This document shows positions 43,636-53,542 of a stretch of 64,000 nt of DNA, piece by piece; position 1 is the stretch's first letter, and each line of letters starts with the position of its first letter. Where the stretch lies: positions 124,001 through 188,000 of the forward strand of contig NZ_QUHB01000001.1 in assembly GCF_003479405.1 (NCBI RefSeq), given 5' to 3'. The notes beneath the pieces are model-generated. The model worked only from the letters and a program-made list of their open reading frames with translations, was not told the origin of the DNA and did not search any database. Both the position numbers and the translations under genes were made by a program. This stretch comes from Eubacterium sp. AF16-48 (lineage in GTDB: Bacteria > Bacillota > Clostridia > Lachnospirales > Lachnospiraceae).

Positions 43636-45417
43636 ATGGCAGAATCAATGCAGGGACTTCACAGAAGTCACAGATGTACAGAAGTTAGCAACCAAAATAT
43701 TGGTGAAAAAGTAACTGTTATGGGCTGGGTTCAGAAGAGAAGAAATTTAGGCAGTCTTATATTTATAGATTTAAGAGACCGCTCAGGTTTGTTACAGTTA
43801 GTTTTTAACGAAAATGACGGTGAAGTTTTTGAAAAGGCAAAAGAACTAAGAAGTGAATATGTTATTGCGGCAGAAGGCACAGTTAGAAAGCGTGATGGCG
43901 CAATAAATCAGACAATGGCTACAGGTGACATTGAAGTTACAGTTGACACATTGCGTATTTTATCTGAGGCAGATACACCTCCATTCCCGGTAGAAGAGGA
44001 TTCAAATACAAGAGAGGAATTAAGACTTAAATACAGATATTTGGATTTAAGAAAGCCTCATTTACAGAGAAATCTTAAGCTAAGAAGTGATGTAACTACA
44101 TCTATAAGAAAATTTATGGCAAATGAAGGCTTTATTGAAATTGAGACACCTACATTATGTAAGAGTACACCGGAAGGCGCAAGAGATTATCTTGTCCCAA
44201 GCCGTATTCATCCCGGAGCATTTTATGCATTGCCACAGTCTCCTCAGCTGTATAAACAGCTTTTAATGTGTTCAGGATTTGACAGATATATTCAGATTGC
44301 AAGATGCTACAGAGATGAGGATTTAAGAGCAGACAGACAGCCGGAGTTTACACAGGTTGACATGGAACTTTCATTTGTGGATATTGACGATGTTATTGAT
44401 GTAAACGAAAGATTGTTGCAGGCTTTGTTTAAGGAAATACTTGACGTTGACGTTCAGCTTCCTATTCCAAGAATGACATGGCAGGAGGCAATGGACAGAT
44501 ATGGTTCAGATAAACCTGATACACGTTTTGGAATGGAAATCGTAAACGTTACTGACGTAGTAAAAGATTGTGGTTTTGGAGTATTTACCGGAGCTATAGA
44601 AAACGGTGGTACGGTTAGAGGTTTAAATGTTAAAGGTCAGGGAGCAATGCCTAGAAAGAAAATAGACAAGCTTGTTGATATGGCAAAAGGAAATGGTGCT
44701 AAAGGTTTGGCATATCTTTGCATTAATGAAGATGGCACTTATAAGTCATCTTTTGCAAAGTTTATGACAGAAGAAGAGTTAGACAATCTTGTTAAAGCCA
44801 TGGATGGTGAAAGAGGTGATCTGCTGTTATTTGCCGCTGATAAAAATAAGGTTGTATGGAATGTTTTAGGAGCACTTAGATTAGAGTTAGGTGAACAGTT
44901 AGAACTTATAGATAAGAACAAATTTAACTTCTTATGGGTTGTTGAATTCCCACAGTTTGAGTGGTCTGATGAGCAAAACAGATTTTTAGCAATGCATCAT
45001 CCGTTTACAATGCCTATGGAAGAAGATATTAAGTATATTGACAGCAACGAATTAGGAAAAGTCCGTGCTAAAGCATATGATATTGTATTAAATGGTTCAG
45101 AAATAGGTGGCGGAAGTGTGAGAATACATCAGGCTGACATTCAGGAAAAGATGTTTGAAGCATTAGGTTTCACACCTGAGGCTGCTCATGAACAGTTTGG
45201 TTTCTTATTAGATGCTTTCAAGTATGGCGTTCCTCCACACGCAGGACTTGCATACGGACTTGACAGATTGGTTATGCATATGTCAGGTGAGGATAATATC
45301 CGTGAGGTAATTGCATTCCCTAAGGTAAAGGATGCATCATGTCTTATGACTGCCGCACCGGGGGAAGTTGACGACAAACAGTTAGAAGAACTGGACATTG
45401 CAATTATTAAAAAATAA
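43636..45417 (+). CDS. aspS: Aspartyl-tRNA synthetase
   Basis: A 593-residue bacterial-type AspRS. The N-terminal OB anticodon domain (about 1-110; GWVQKRRNLGSLIFIDLRD), the class II core (TLCKSTPEGARDYLVPSR, QSPQLYKQLLMCSGFDRYIQIARCYRDEDLRADRQPEFTQ), the GAD insertion (about 290-410) and motif 3 (GLAYGLDRLVMHMSG) are all present. The length is normal for the bacterial form. GGAGGAGTATACAAT precedes the ATG. Whether it also charges tRNA-Asn cannot be told from this window. Confidence 0.97.
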   Translation: MAESMQGLHRSHRCTEVSNQNIGEKVTVMGWVQKRRNLGSLIFIDLRDRSGLLQLVFNENDGEVFEKAKELRSEYVIAAEGTVRKRDGAINQTMATGDIEVTVDTLRILSEADTPPFPVEEDSNTREELRLKYRYLDLRKPHLQRNLKLRSDVTTSIRKFMANEGFIEIETPTLCKSTPEGARDYLVPSRIHPGAFYALPQSPQLYKQLLMCSGFDRYIQIARCYRDEDLRADRQPEFTQVDMELSFVDIDDVIDVNERLLQALFKEILDVDVQLPIPRMTWQEAMDRYGSDKPDTRFGMEIVNVTDVVKDCGFGVFTGAIENGGTVRGLNVKGQGAMPRKKIDKLVDMAKGNGAKGLAYLCINEDGTYKSSFAKFMTEEELDNLVKAMDGERGDLLLFAADKNKVVWNVLGALRLELGEQLELIDKNKFNFLWVVEFPQFEWSDEQNRFLAMHHPFTMPMEEDIKYIDSNELGKVRAKAYDIVLNGSEIGGGSVRIHQADIQEKMFEALGFTPEAAHEQFGFLLDAFKYGVPPHAGLAYGLDRLVMHMSGEDNIREVIAFPKVKDASCLMTAAPGEVDDKQLEELDIAIIKK

Positions 45418-45437
45418 ATATATATATAATAAATTAT

Positions 45438-45491
45438 AAAAGCATACATTGTGTTGGAATTTGTACATTCCGGGGCGGTGTATGCTTTTTT
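45438..45491 (+). terminator. Intrinsic terminator after aspS
   Basis: AAAAGCATACA (45438-45448) pairs with TGTATGCTTTT (45479-45489), with inner GGAAT/ATTCC, followed by TT. Confidence 0.88.
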
Positions 45492-45527
45492 GCAGAACAT
45501 AGAAATGGTAATACATATACTGAAAAA

Positions 45528-45737
45528 TTGTTTATTTCTTTTTATACTTCCCAGAATAATCTTGATATTATTACAAAGTCATTAAAGATAAAGGAAGAAG
45601 ATTTATCAATTAAGTTAAATGATAAAATAGTTTTAGGGCAGCTTGAAATAGGTGAAAATGTTTTGATTGTAGCCAGTGACCATCGGGAAGAATTGCTTCA
45701 CACTGGGAAGCATGGAGATTTTACCCGGATTAAATAA
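45528..45737 (+). CDS. Small hypothetical protein (possibly a remnant)
   Basis: A 69-codon frame with a TTG start and no clear ribosome site. The translation (YTSQNNLDIITKSLKIKEED, then VLIVASDHREELLHTGKHGD) has protein-like composition and ends right before a strong terminator. The frame is open upstream through the aspS terminator without an ATG, so this may be the 3' end of a decayed gene. No homology was recognised. Confidence 0.35.
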   Translation: MFISFYTSQNNLDIITKSLKIKEEDLSIKLNDKIVLGQLEIGENVLIVASDHREELLHTGKHGDFTRIK

Positions 45738-45741
45738 AAAT

Positions 45742-45786
45742 AGCTGAGACACAACGATTATTATTCGTGGGCCTCAGCTGTTTTTT
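45742..45786 (+). terminator. Terminator downstream of the small ORF
   Basis: AGCTGAG (45742-45748) pairs with CTCAGCT (45773-45779), with further inner pairing, followed by GTTTTTT. Confidence 0.85.
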
Positions 45787-45815
45787 ATTTACCTAATTTA
45801 AATTTTAGTTGTAAT

Positions 45816-48800
45816 TTACTTCTTTACAATTGTTGAACCCCAGTCATAGTCTACTTTTTTGTAATTGTTGTTAACTACAGATAAAATATCATTGTAGAGG
45901 TACTGGTGTGAAGCTGCATTAGGCATACGACATGAATCGTAAAGGACTCTTGCAACTTTGTATATAGAGTAATTATAAACTTTACTGTATACAACAGAAC
46001 CATCTGATAAAACAGCATATGCTCTAACTTTATAGTTGGCATTGTAAGCAGCGGCAGTAGTTCCGTTATTAGTCATTGTTCTCACGAAGTAAGTAGCAGT
46101 GTCAGATGAACCGAACTTTCGGTCAATAATACCTGCCTGTGTTGCTTCAAATTTAGCTACATATTGATTTGTTGAATCAATAACCATATCTGAATCTGTA
46201 ACACCCATATCAGCATACCCGTAAATATTACCATAAGACACAACACTTAAGTTGTTGATAATTGGTTCAACCGAAGAAATTACTCTGAAACCTTTAAGTT
46301 GTGAGCTAATCTGGTAGCCTTCAATCTTAACTAAATTACTAATTGTGATTGGATCAACTGGATCAGGATCCGGAGTATCAATTTCTCCGGTGTCAACAGT
46401 TCCATTTGGTAAATCATTTCCAACTGCTGAATTTAAAGCATAGAATTCGTGAATTGACCAGTAATTTCCTTTTGAACCGGTTTGCATTACACGAACATAA
46501 CGGGCATTCTGAGTATTGAATGTTATTACGCCACTTGAACTTGAACCGGATGCAATAGCACCACCCCAGTTATTTCCGTCGTTACTTACGTAAATTTCAT
46601 AGCTTGCAGGAGCATCTGAAGATGTACTTGTAGCTGTATCAAGAATTAATGTATTAAACTGGTATGTTTTACCAAAATCAACAGTAAACCACTGTCCATA
46701 AACCTGACCACCGGATGTATCCCATCTTGTTCCAATATTGGCATCTAAGGCTTTATATGCATTTCCGTTATTAGCAGAAGCAGAAGCTACCCAACCTGAA
46801 CGTGAAATATTTGACAGTAAGCCATCAGATGAAAGAGATGCATAAGCACTCTGGTTACTATCCCATAATTTAAAGGATGTTGTGGCATTGTCTCTGTTGT
46901 TTACAGTGGAACCACTTATGGAAATATGTGATTCGCTTCCTGAATTTACAAAACCATTTCCATTCTGATTTAAGTTAGAAGAAATGATATTTGCATTACT
47001 TCCAGACATACTTGCAAAAGTATTCTGACCAGGATTCTGGAAGTGGGCACCAACTAAATTCAATGTTGTGTTTGAAGAAGGCTGTGCATTAATGCCATAA
47101 TATGCCTGTCCCCAATAATCTGAGTTGTACAGGTTTAAAGTAATACCTGAATTACTATCAAGATAGTAGTATGATGTATCGTTTGTTACGTTGCTAAGGG
47201 CAACAACCTGTGAATTATATAAATCGAAACTCTTGTTTGTTCCGGCACCGGCATAAATTGAATTACTTGAACCATCAATACCCATACCCATTGATGAACC
47301 GGACGGACCACCATTTCCTTCGTTCTGAAGCACTAAACCATGGGCTGAACCATAGTGGAAATCATTATAAAGAATTTCGTTTGTACAATCTCCTAAAATA
47401 AGGAAATCTAAATATTTAAGTCCATAACTGTATAATGGAGCATTACTTACACCGTTAGGCATATTGGTAAAGCTTCCGAATTTGCTTTCATTACCACATG
47501 CATAAACGATAACGTTAAACATAAGGTTGAATAATTTTCCGTTTTTACAGTTGTTACCAACTTTAACACCTACGTTAAAACAGTGACCGCCTAAGAAATC
47601 AACGTAATGGTTGTCACACTTATATGTAAATAAATCAAGTGCCTTATAAGAAGCTCTTACTGATGAGTTAATAACATAAATGTTAGCTCCCTGTCCCTGA
47701 ATAGTATAAGGATATTCAGCAGGCATCCATGATTCAGAACCATCAAATACCTGTTCAGGGTAATCAACTACGATACCTCTAAGTCCGGCATTAGCTTTAA
47801 GGTTAATGAAACATGAGCCGTTAGGATTGTTTCTGTTTTCGTATGCTTCTAATATAGTTCCTGAACCGTGAGGTACTGTCTGTAAATCAACATTTCCTCT
47901 TAATTCAACATTTGAAGGTACATCTAAATGACCTCTTACCTTATATTTTCCATTTGGAATAAATACAATACCGCCACCATCTGCTGAAGCCTGATTTAAG
48001 GCTGCCTGAATAGCAGAAGTATTATCGTTAGAAGAGGTGCTTGCATTGTATGGTGCTTTTGTTACATCATATAATACATATCTGTTTGGCACATGGAAAT
48101 CAAATGATATTTCAGGAAAATCTTCAACACTTGTTATATCAGCTTTATCTGAAAATGTGATTTCATAAATTGAATTATTAGAAATGCTTCTTCCGTTTTT
48201 AAATGAACATCCCTTTATGATTCCACGACCCGATAATCCAAAGTATAGCTGTGGAGCTAAGTTGTTAAACTCACAACTGTTAGCTGTAAGGGTACCACCG
48301 TTAATTGATACCTGACCTGATTTAACGTTTGACTTGTTAAAAATCACCTTGGTATTTGATGTGGTAGAAGTTCTAAGAGCATACTTTGATGCAGCAATTG
48401 TTGTGTCGAAGAACTGGGCAACATCAGAAGTACCATCACCTAAGCTGATACCTGTTTCACAGTTAGTAAGTTTGATTTTATCAAATAAGATACCAACGCT
48501 GTTTGTAGCATTAATCATGATACCTGTCTTACAATTTTTTATGTTGAAATTGTAATGGTGACCGTTAGGAGTTGCATTGTCATCGGCTGAAAGTGTTTTT
48601 TCACAATCATATCCACACATATAACCATCAATGTTAATGTTACATGTGTATGACCAGTCGTTTCGTCTCATAACAATACCGGTTGATTTTTCCTTCATGT
48701 AAGACTCGAAAGAAGTCTTGTTTGATGGAGCGTTTGAAAGACCTGAGTTTGTCCAGTAATCAGGTGAAAAGTGAACTCCGTCAATTCGTCCAACATCGGC

Positions 48801-49490
48801 AATTTTGTCAATTTCAATACCTTTGTAAAGAGTTGTTCCGTACAAATTGTAAACAACAGGAGAAGCTCCACCGTTATCATAATTGAAAAGAATACCTATG
48901 TATGAGTTGACTAAAGTTACGTTTCTTGTGTTACAATACTCGTTTCCGAAGTAATTGTTTAAACCATATCTGATAGTAGGAGAATATGGTACAACATTAT
49001 TCGCATCCTGCTCAGGATACCATATTGCAAGATCCATAACACCTGTTTCAGGTGCCATTTCGATGAATGGCGTAGAACGTTCATTGCCGTTTTTTCCTGT
49101 ATACGCCATAAGTAAGGTTCCTTCAGGTAATGCACTGTTTTTTGATGGCTTTGTCCAGTCACCACGTAAAGTTACACCCTTTGGAATAGTAAGGTTTCCT
49201 TTTATAACGTATTTTCCGGTTGGTACATATAAGGTACCTCCGCCTAAATTGCCAAGCTTATTAAGCAATTTCTGGAAAATATTGGTGTTATCGGTAACGC
49301 CGTCGCTTACCGCACCAAAATCCTTTACGTTATAGGAATAAATAAATGTGTCGGATTTATCAACTGTGTATTTCAGTGTGTAATCCGGTGCCGGGATATT
49401 GTTAATATCCGCAGCATTTGTGCTTACTGCAGGCAGGACAAACAATGCCATTGTAAGCGCGAGAAATAGTGCTTTGAATGTTGACTTCAT
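45816..49490 (-). CDS. Secreted tandem beta-helix (pectate-lyase-3/GH55-like) protein with discoidin domain
   Basis: A 1,224-residue exported protein. The chosen start gives a signal peptide (MKSTFKALFLALTMALF…AVSTNA) with GAGGGGG 9 nt upstream. Two beta-helix domains follow, each opening with a pectate-lyase-3 signature: VKDFGAVSDGVTDNTNIFQ (from about 55) and VTKAPYNASTSSNDNTSAIQ (from about 470), with GGGTLYVPTGKY and GGGIVFIPNGKY. Residues about 895-1017 form an F5/8-type (CBM32-like) discoidin domain (GTRWDTSGGQ, ARYVRVMQTG). An Asp/Pro linker precedes a C-terminal domain of about 180 residues. Tandem beta-helices of this kind occur in GH55 beta-1,3-glucanases, so a secreted glycan hydrolase or lyase is likely. 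Confidence 0.85.
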   Translation of the reverse strand: MKSTFKALFLALTMALFVLPAVSTNAADINNIPAPDYTLKYTVDKSDTFIYSYNVKDFGAVSDGVTDNTNIFQKLLNKLGNLGGGTLYVPTGKYVIKGNLTIPKGVTLRGDWTKPSKNSALPEGTLLMAYTGKNGNERSTPFIEMAPETGVMDLAIWYPEQDANNVVPYSPTIRYGLNNYFGNEYCNTRNVTLVNSYIGILFNYDNGGASPVVYNLYGTTLYKGIEIDKIADVGRIDGVHFSPDYWTNSGLSNAPSNKTSFESYMKEKSTGIVMRRNDWSYTCNINIDGYMCGYDCEKTLSADDNATPNGHHYNFNIKNCKTGIMINATNSVGILFDKIKLTNCETGISLGDGTSDVAQFFDTTIAASKYALRTSTTSNTKVIFNKSNVKSGQVSINGGTLTANSCEFNNLAPQLYFGLSGRGIIKGCSFKNGRSISNNSIYEITFSDKADITSVEDFPEISFDFHVPNRYVLYDVTKAPYNASTSSNDNTSAIQAALNQASADGGGIVFIPNGKYKVRGHLDVPSNVELRGNVDLQTVPHGSGTILEAYENRNNPNGSCFINLKANAGLRGIVVDYPEQVFDGSESWMPAEYPYTIQGQGANIYVINSSVRASYKALDLFTYKCDNHYVDFLGGHCFNVGVKVGNNCKNGKLFNLMFNVIVYACGNESKFGSFTNMPNGVSNAPLYSYGLKYLDFLILGDCTNEILYNDFHYGSAHGLVLQNEGNGGPSGSSMGMGIDGSSNSIYAGAGTNKSFDLYNSQVVALSNVTNDTSYYYLDSNSGITLNLYNSDYWGQAYYGINAQPSSNTTLNLVGAHFQNPGQNTFASMSGSNANIISSNLNQNGNGFVNSGSESHISISGSTVNNRDNATTSFKLWDSNQSAYASLSSDGLLSNISRSGWVASASANNGNAYKALDANIGTRWDTSGGQVYGQWFTVDFGKTYQFNTLILDTATSTSSDAPASYEIYVSNDGNNWGGAIASGSSSSGVITFNTQNARYVRVMQTGSKGNYWSIHEFYALNSAVGNDLPNGTVDTGEIDTPDPDPVDPITISNLVKIEGYQISSQLKGFRVISSVEPIINNLSVVSYGNIYGYADMGVTDSDMVIDSTNQYVAKFEATQAGIIDRKFGSSDTATYFVRTMTNNGTTAAAYNANYKVRAYAVLSDGSVVYSKVYNYSIYKVARVLYDSCRMPNAASHQYLYNDILSVVNNNYKKVDYDWGSTIVKK

Positions 49491-49553
49491 TGCATAAAAC
49501 CCCCTCATAAAATATAATAATAAAATACTGCTGTATAATGAAAAAAACATCAC

Positions 49554-49582
49554 ATTATACAACACAGCAATATAATTATAAA
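49554..49582 (-). promoter_or_regulatory. Probable promoter of the tandem beta-helix gene
   Basis: On the minus strand TTTATA, 17 nt, then TATAAT. An inverted repeat GTATAATG/CATTATAC follows, so the 5' leader may fold. Confidence 0.45.
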
Positions 49583-49639
49583 AAAGTTATGTAAAAGTTG
49601 CAATGTTAAAATACAAATGCCTAAAGTTTTTTGTGAGAT

Positions 49640-50395
49640 TTACATAAATTTTATTCTCCTTAATTCATCCTGAAGCTTTCCAACATAACTGCTTAGTTGT
49701 TCACACTGTCTGGAAAGCTGTTTTTTTGTATATTTAAGATTAGATATTTCCATGTTTTTTTCATAAATCTGCTTTTGACATTTAATTAGTTCACTGCTTT
49801 TTTCCGATAATGAATCTTTTAATTGTTCAATGGTTTCGTTAGCAGCTAAATTCACATTGTCAGGTCCGTTTTTTGTAATTGTTGTAATGGTTCCGTTTTT
49901 ACTTAAGTAGTAGCAGTCATTTTGCAAAATGATATAGGTTTTCCTGTTAGAGCTTACCACATCGAAGTCATTATAATTTTTAATGTTACGCTTAATGAGA
50001 CATGTATGGTTTGGTGCAGAGCAAAGCAGATAATAAACATCACAGAAATTGCTATGGTTATTGTGAGTACAATAAAATATGTAAAGTTCATTTTCGCACA
50101 TTATAGGTGAAACATTTACAATAGTACGCCCGTTTTTGCTGTCTTCTAAAGGAATGGATAAAAACTCCATAAAATGATTCCCCGACAAGGTTGCAGTTTT
50201 TATTTTATTGTCGGTGGATATATAGAAGGCGTATTTTTTATTACCATCATAAATTCTAAAGTCATCTTTTACGTCATTAAAAATAATCCCCTCAGGGTGG
50301 ATATGTCCTCTAATTGCCGTATACATATATACGTTATGTCCGTTGTGGTAAAGTATAGCCGGCTGACCGTTGTCAAATGCAAGAATTTTGTACAT
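49640..50395 (-). CDS. Uncharacterised protein with beta-rich N terminus and coiled coil
   Basis: A 251-residue protein with no recognised family. Residues 1-180 are beta-rich with repeated short strands (AFDNGQPAILYHNGHNVYMY, IYDGNKKYAFYISTDNK, YIILQNDCYYLSKNGT) that look like a small propeller or repeat fold. Residues about 188-250 form a coiled coil (LKDSLSEKSSELIKCQKQIYE, then SRQCEQLSSYVGKLQDELRR). No signal peptide or membrane segment is seen. AAAGGAGGATACT precedes the ATG, so translation looks strong. It is downstream of the divergent glyA promoter and upstream of the beta-helix gene. Confidence 0.75.
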   Translation of the reverse strand: MYKILAFDNGQPAILYHNGHNVYMYTAIRGHIHPEGIIFNDVKDDFRIYDGNKKYAFYISTDNKIKTATLSGNHFMEFLSIPLEDSKNGRTIVNVSPIMCENELYIFYCTHNNHSNFCDVYYLLCSAPNHTCLIKRNIKNYNDFDVVSSNRKTYIILQNDCYYLSKNGTITTITKNGPDNVNLAANETIEQLKDSLSEKSSELIKCQKQIYEKNMEISNLKYTKKQLSRQCEQLSSYVGKLQDELRRIKFM

Positions 50396-50467
50396 AGTAT
50401 CCTCCTTTAGTTTTACCTTAATAAATATTATTTTTCGGATTAAAATAGAACAAAATTAAAAAATTAG

Positions 50468-50496
50468 TTTAAAAATATAGAAGGTTATGGTAAAGT
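50468..50496 (+). promoter_or_regulatory. Promoter of glyA
   Basis: TTTAAA (50468-50473), 17 nt, TAAAGT (50491-50496) with TGG before it. The boxes are weak, and the extended -10 supports it. Confidence 0.45.
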
Positions 50497-50554
50497 AATA
50501 AGGGAAAAAATCGGCTTAAGTGTCGTTTGATTATAAATATATGGAGGTTTTATT

Positions 50555-51796
50555 ATGTTTTCATTTGATGAAATTAAAAATGCAGATGCAGAAGTTGCTA
50601 AAGCAATGGAAGATGAACTTGGAAGACAGCGTTCACATCTTGAACTTATTGCTTCTGAAAATCTTGTAAGCAAAGGTGTAATGGCAGCTATGGGAAGCCA
50701 CCTTACAAACAAATATGCAGAAGGATATCCGGGAAAGAGATATTACGGCGGATGTGAATACGTTGATGTAGTGGAAGAATTGGCAAGAGAAAGAGCTAAG
50801 AAATTATTTGGATGTACATACGCCAATGTTCAGCCTCATTCAGGTGCACAGGCAAATATGGCTGTATTTTTCGCATTGGTAAAACCGGGAGAAAGGGTTA
50901 TGGGTATGAGTCTTGATGCTGGCGGACACCTTACCCATGGTTCACCTGTAAATATGTCAGGAACATATTTTGACGTAGTATCATACGGCGTAGATGAGAA
51001 TGGATTTATAGATTACGACGAAGTAAGAAGAATAGCACTTGAAGCTAAGCCAAAGCTTATTGTGGCAGGTGCAAGTGCTTATCCAAGAAAGATAGATTTC
51101 AAGAAATTCAGAGAGATTGCAGATGAAGTGGGAGCATATTTAATGGTAGATATGGCACACATTGCAGGTCTTGTGGCAGGTGGTCAGCATATGAGCCCTA
51201 TTCCTTATGCGCATGTTACTACAACAACTACCCATAAGACATTAAGAGGACCTAGAGGCGGACTTATTCTCTCAAGTGAAGAGTTTGCTTTAGAACATAA
51301 ATTAAACAAAGCAGTATTCCCTGGTATTCAGGGTGGACCTTTGATGCATGTTATAGCTGCAAAGGCAGTTTGCCTTAAGGAAGCATTATCTCCTGAATTT
51401 AAGGTATATGCAAAGAATATTGTAGATAATGCCCAGGCATTGGCAAAAGGTCTTACTGACAGAGGTTTTGACCTTGTATCAGGTGGTACCGATAACCACT
51501 TAATGTTAGTTGACTTAAGAAGCAAGAATATTACAGGTAAAGAATTTGAAATAGCTCTTGATGCCGCAAACATTACATGTAATAAAAATGCCATTCCGAA
51601 TGACCCTCAGAAGCCGGGTATTACCAGTGGTGTCAGAATTGGAACACCTGCTGTAACTACAAGAGGCTTAAATACAGAGGATATGGATGTTATTGCAGAG
51701 TGTATGGCTGATATTGCAAGTGATTTAAAAGGTAATTGCGAAAAGGTTAAGGCAAAGGTTAAGACATTAACAGACAAGTATCCGTTATATGAATAA
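50555..51796 (+). CDS. glyA: Serine hydroxymethyltransferase
   Basis: A 413-residue PLP enzyme that interconverts serine and glycine and loads tetrahydrofolate with one-carbon units. It shows [43 protein letters not shown], the PLP lysine K228 in [14 protein letters not shown], and [27 protein letters not shown] precedes the ATG. It probably stands alone with its own promoter. Confidence 0.98.
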   Translation: MFSFDEIKNADAEVAKAMEDELGRQRSHLELIASENLVSKGVMAAMGSHLTNKYAEGYPGKRYYGGCEYVDVVEELARERAKKLFGCTYANVQPHSGAQANMAVFFALVKPGERVMGMSLDAGGHLTHGSPVNMSGTYFDVVSYGVDENGFIDYDEVRRIALEAKPKLIVAGASAYPRKIDFKKFREIADEVGAYLMVDMAHIAGLVAGGQHMSPIPYAHVTTTTTHKTLRGPRGGLILSSEEFALEHKLNKAVFPGIQGGPLMHVIAAKAVCLKEALSPEFKVYAKNIVDNAQALAKGLTDRGFDLVSGGTDNHLMLVDLRSKNITGKEFEIALDAANITCNKNAIPNDPQKPGITSGVRIGTPAVTTRGLNTEDMDVIAECMADIASDLKGNCEKVKAKVKTLTDKYPLYE

Positions 51797-51825
51797 GATT
51801 CATATTTTTGGAAATAATTACACAT

Positions 51826-52227
51826 ATGAAGAGTGTAATTAACAGAGATTTTATAAAATGTGGAATAACAGGCTGGTGTATTGAGGTACTCTTTACATCA
51901 GCCTCTTGTTTTAAAGAAAAAAATTATAAACTTATAGGAAAGACATCCATATGGATGTTTCCAATATATGGTATGGCATCAGTGATTAAGCCAATTAGTA
52001 AAAAACTTAAAGCTTATAATAAACCAATGGTGGAAAGGGGAGCAGTTTATACAGCAGGAATATTTCTGGTGGAATTTGTGTCAGGAATCCTGTTAAAGAA
52101 AAGTAACAATTGTCCGTGGGATTATAGCAGTGCGAAATATAATATAAAAGGAGTTGTTCGGTTAGACTATGCTCCGTTATGGTTTGTAATGGGGCTGATA
52201 TATGAAAAAATCCTTAGCAAAGATTAG
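51826..52227 (+). CDS. Putative ABC transporter permease (CmpB-like)
   Basis: A 133-residue membrane protein with the PF06541 (CmpB) pattern: FPIYGMASVIKPISKKLK, RGAVYTAGIFLVEFVSGILL and CPWDYSSAKYNIKGVVRLDYAPLWFVMGLIYE. Despite the name, a transport role is not shown. The start at 51826 (MKSVINRDF) is chosen over a TTG 18 nt upstream; neither has a strong ribosome site. The stop codon lies inside the terminator stem that follows. Confidence 0.75.
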   Translation: MKSVINRDFIKCGITGWCIEVLFTSASCFKEKNYKLIGKTSIWMFPIYGMASVIKPISKKLKAYNKPMVERGAVYTAGIFLVEFVSGILLKKSNNCPWDYSSAKYNIKGVVRLDYAPLWFVMGLIYEKILSKD

Positions 52228-52247
52228 GTTTTGCTAAGGATTTCTAG
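52208..52247. terminator. Bidirectional terminator between the CmpB-like gene and aroC
   Basis: AAATCCTTAGCAAA (52208-52221) pairs with TTTGCTAAGGATTT (52230-52243). It overlaps the last codons and stop of the upstream gene, and both strands give short T runs. Confidence 0.82.
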
Positions 52248-52259
52248 TATAAATAGTTT

Positions 52260-53357
52260 TTATTTGTAAAAGTCTATTATTTTATCTAACTTAGAAGTCA
52301 TTCCCGTAAAAAGCATATCTACAAGAGTAACGGCAACCATTGATTCCACCACAACCACTGCACGGGGAACAATAATCGGGTCATGACGGCCTTTTATGTT
52401 AATATCAATGTTTTCACCGGATTTATTAATGGTTTGTTGAGTTCTTGCGATAGATGGTGTAGGTTTAACTGCTGCACGTACCACAATAGAAGAGCCATCA
52501 CTCATTCCACCTAAAATTCCACCGGCGTGATTAGATGTCTTGGAAATAACACCGTTTTCAATGCTGAATCCATCATTATCCGTTGAGCCTGACATTTTGG
52601 CAACTTCAAAACCGTCACCTATTTCAATGCCTTTAATGGCACCGATGGACATAATGGCTTTGGAAATATTAGCATCAAGCTTGTCAAATACAGGTTCGCC
52701 AATTCCCGCTGGCATATTGTTTACAATACATTCAATTATTCCACCACATGAATCCATTTCAGCCATTTTTTCGCCCAAAATTTTTTCAGCTGCTTTTGCA
52801 GCATCTGAATCAGGCATATAAACAGGATTTTTCTCAATTTCATCTTTGTTAAATTTTTTGTAATCTATTTCAACATTGCCAATACTCTTAGAATATGTAA
52901 GAATCTCAATGCCAAGCTTCTCAAGAATTTTTGAGGCAATGGCACCGGCAGCAACACGTCCGATGGTTTCGCGACCGGAGGAACGTCCACCACCACGATA
53001 ATCCCTAAATCCGTACTTGGCATCAAATGTATAATCTGCATGTCCCGGTCTGTAATATGAAGCAATATCACTATAATCCGCAGAATGATGGTCTTTATTT
53101 TTTACAATCATTGAAATAGGTGTACCGGTTGTTTTTCCTTCAAATACACCTGAAAGTATTTCAACCTTATCATCTTCTTTTCGCTGGGTTGTATATTTTG
53201 ACTGACCGGGTTTTCTTCTATTTAAAAACTTCTGTATGTCATCTTCGTTTAATTCAAGTCCCGCAGGACATCCATCTACAACAACACCTAATGCCTTGCC
53301 GTGGGATTCACCCCATGTTGTAATTTTGAAAATATTTCCGTATGTTGAACCAGCCAT
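52260..53357 (-). CDS. aroC: Chorismate synthase
   Basis: A 365-residue FMN-dependent enzyme that makes chorismate from 5-enolpyruvylshikimate-3-phosphate, the last shared step to aromatic amino acids. It has the motifs TWGESHG (near the N terminus), GGRSSGRETIGRVAAG and the C-terminal KGRHDP. The start at 53357 (MAGSTYGN) follows AAAGGAGA on the minus strand; an upstream ATG lacks a ribosome site. It is a lone minus-strand gene between two plus-strand units. Confidence 0.97.
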   Translation of the reverse strand: MAGSTYGNIFKITTWGESHGKALGVVVDGCPAGLELNEDDIQKFLNRRKPGQSKYTTQRKEDDKVEILSGVFEGKTTGTPISMIVKNKDHHSADYSDIASYYRPGHADYTFDAKYGFRDYRGGGRSSGRETIGRVAAGAIASKILEKLGIEILTYSKSIGNVEIDYKKFNKDEIEKNPVYMPDSDAAKAAEKILGEKMAEMDSCGGIIECIVNNMPAGIGEPVFDKLDANISKAIMSIGAIKGIEIGDGFEVAKMSGSTDNDGFSIENGVISKTSNHAGGILGGMSDGSSIVVRAAVKPTPSIARTQQTINKSGENIDINIKGRHDPIIVPRAVVVVESMVAVTLVDMLFTGMTSKLDKIIDFYK

Positions 53358-53465
53358 ATAGCAAGTCTCCTTTCCGTAAAATCGCCTATAACAGTATAAC
53401 AATATCCTCAAACAGGTGTCAACTTAATGTTTGACCGGAAAATACATTTTGGGTTTGTTTACATA

Positions 53466-53494
53466 TTGAAAATATATCAAAATAATGTTATAAA
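53466..53494 (+). promoter_or_regulatory. Promoter of tgt–yajC
   Basis: TTGAAA (53466-53471), 17 nt, TATAAA (53489-53494) with TGT before it. Confidence 0.65.
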
Positions 53495-53542
53495 ATATAA
53501 ATGTACGCATTTTTGAGTATAATATAATAAAGCAGGTATAAT

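Noticed and set aside
53412..53542. preQ1 riboswitch before tgt
   Set aside because: No pseudoknot-like sequence was seen; the region holds a promoter and AT-rich leader.
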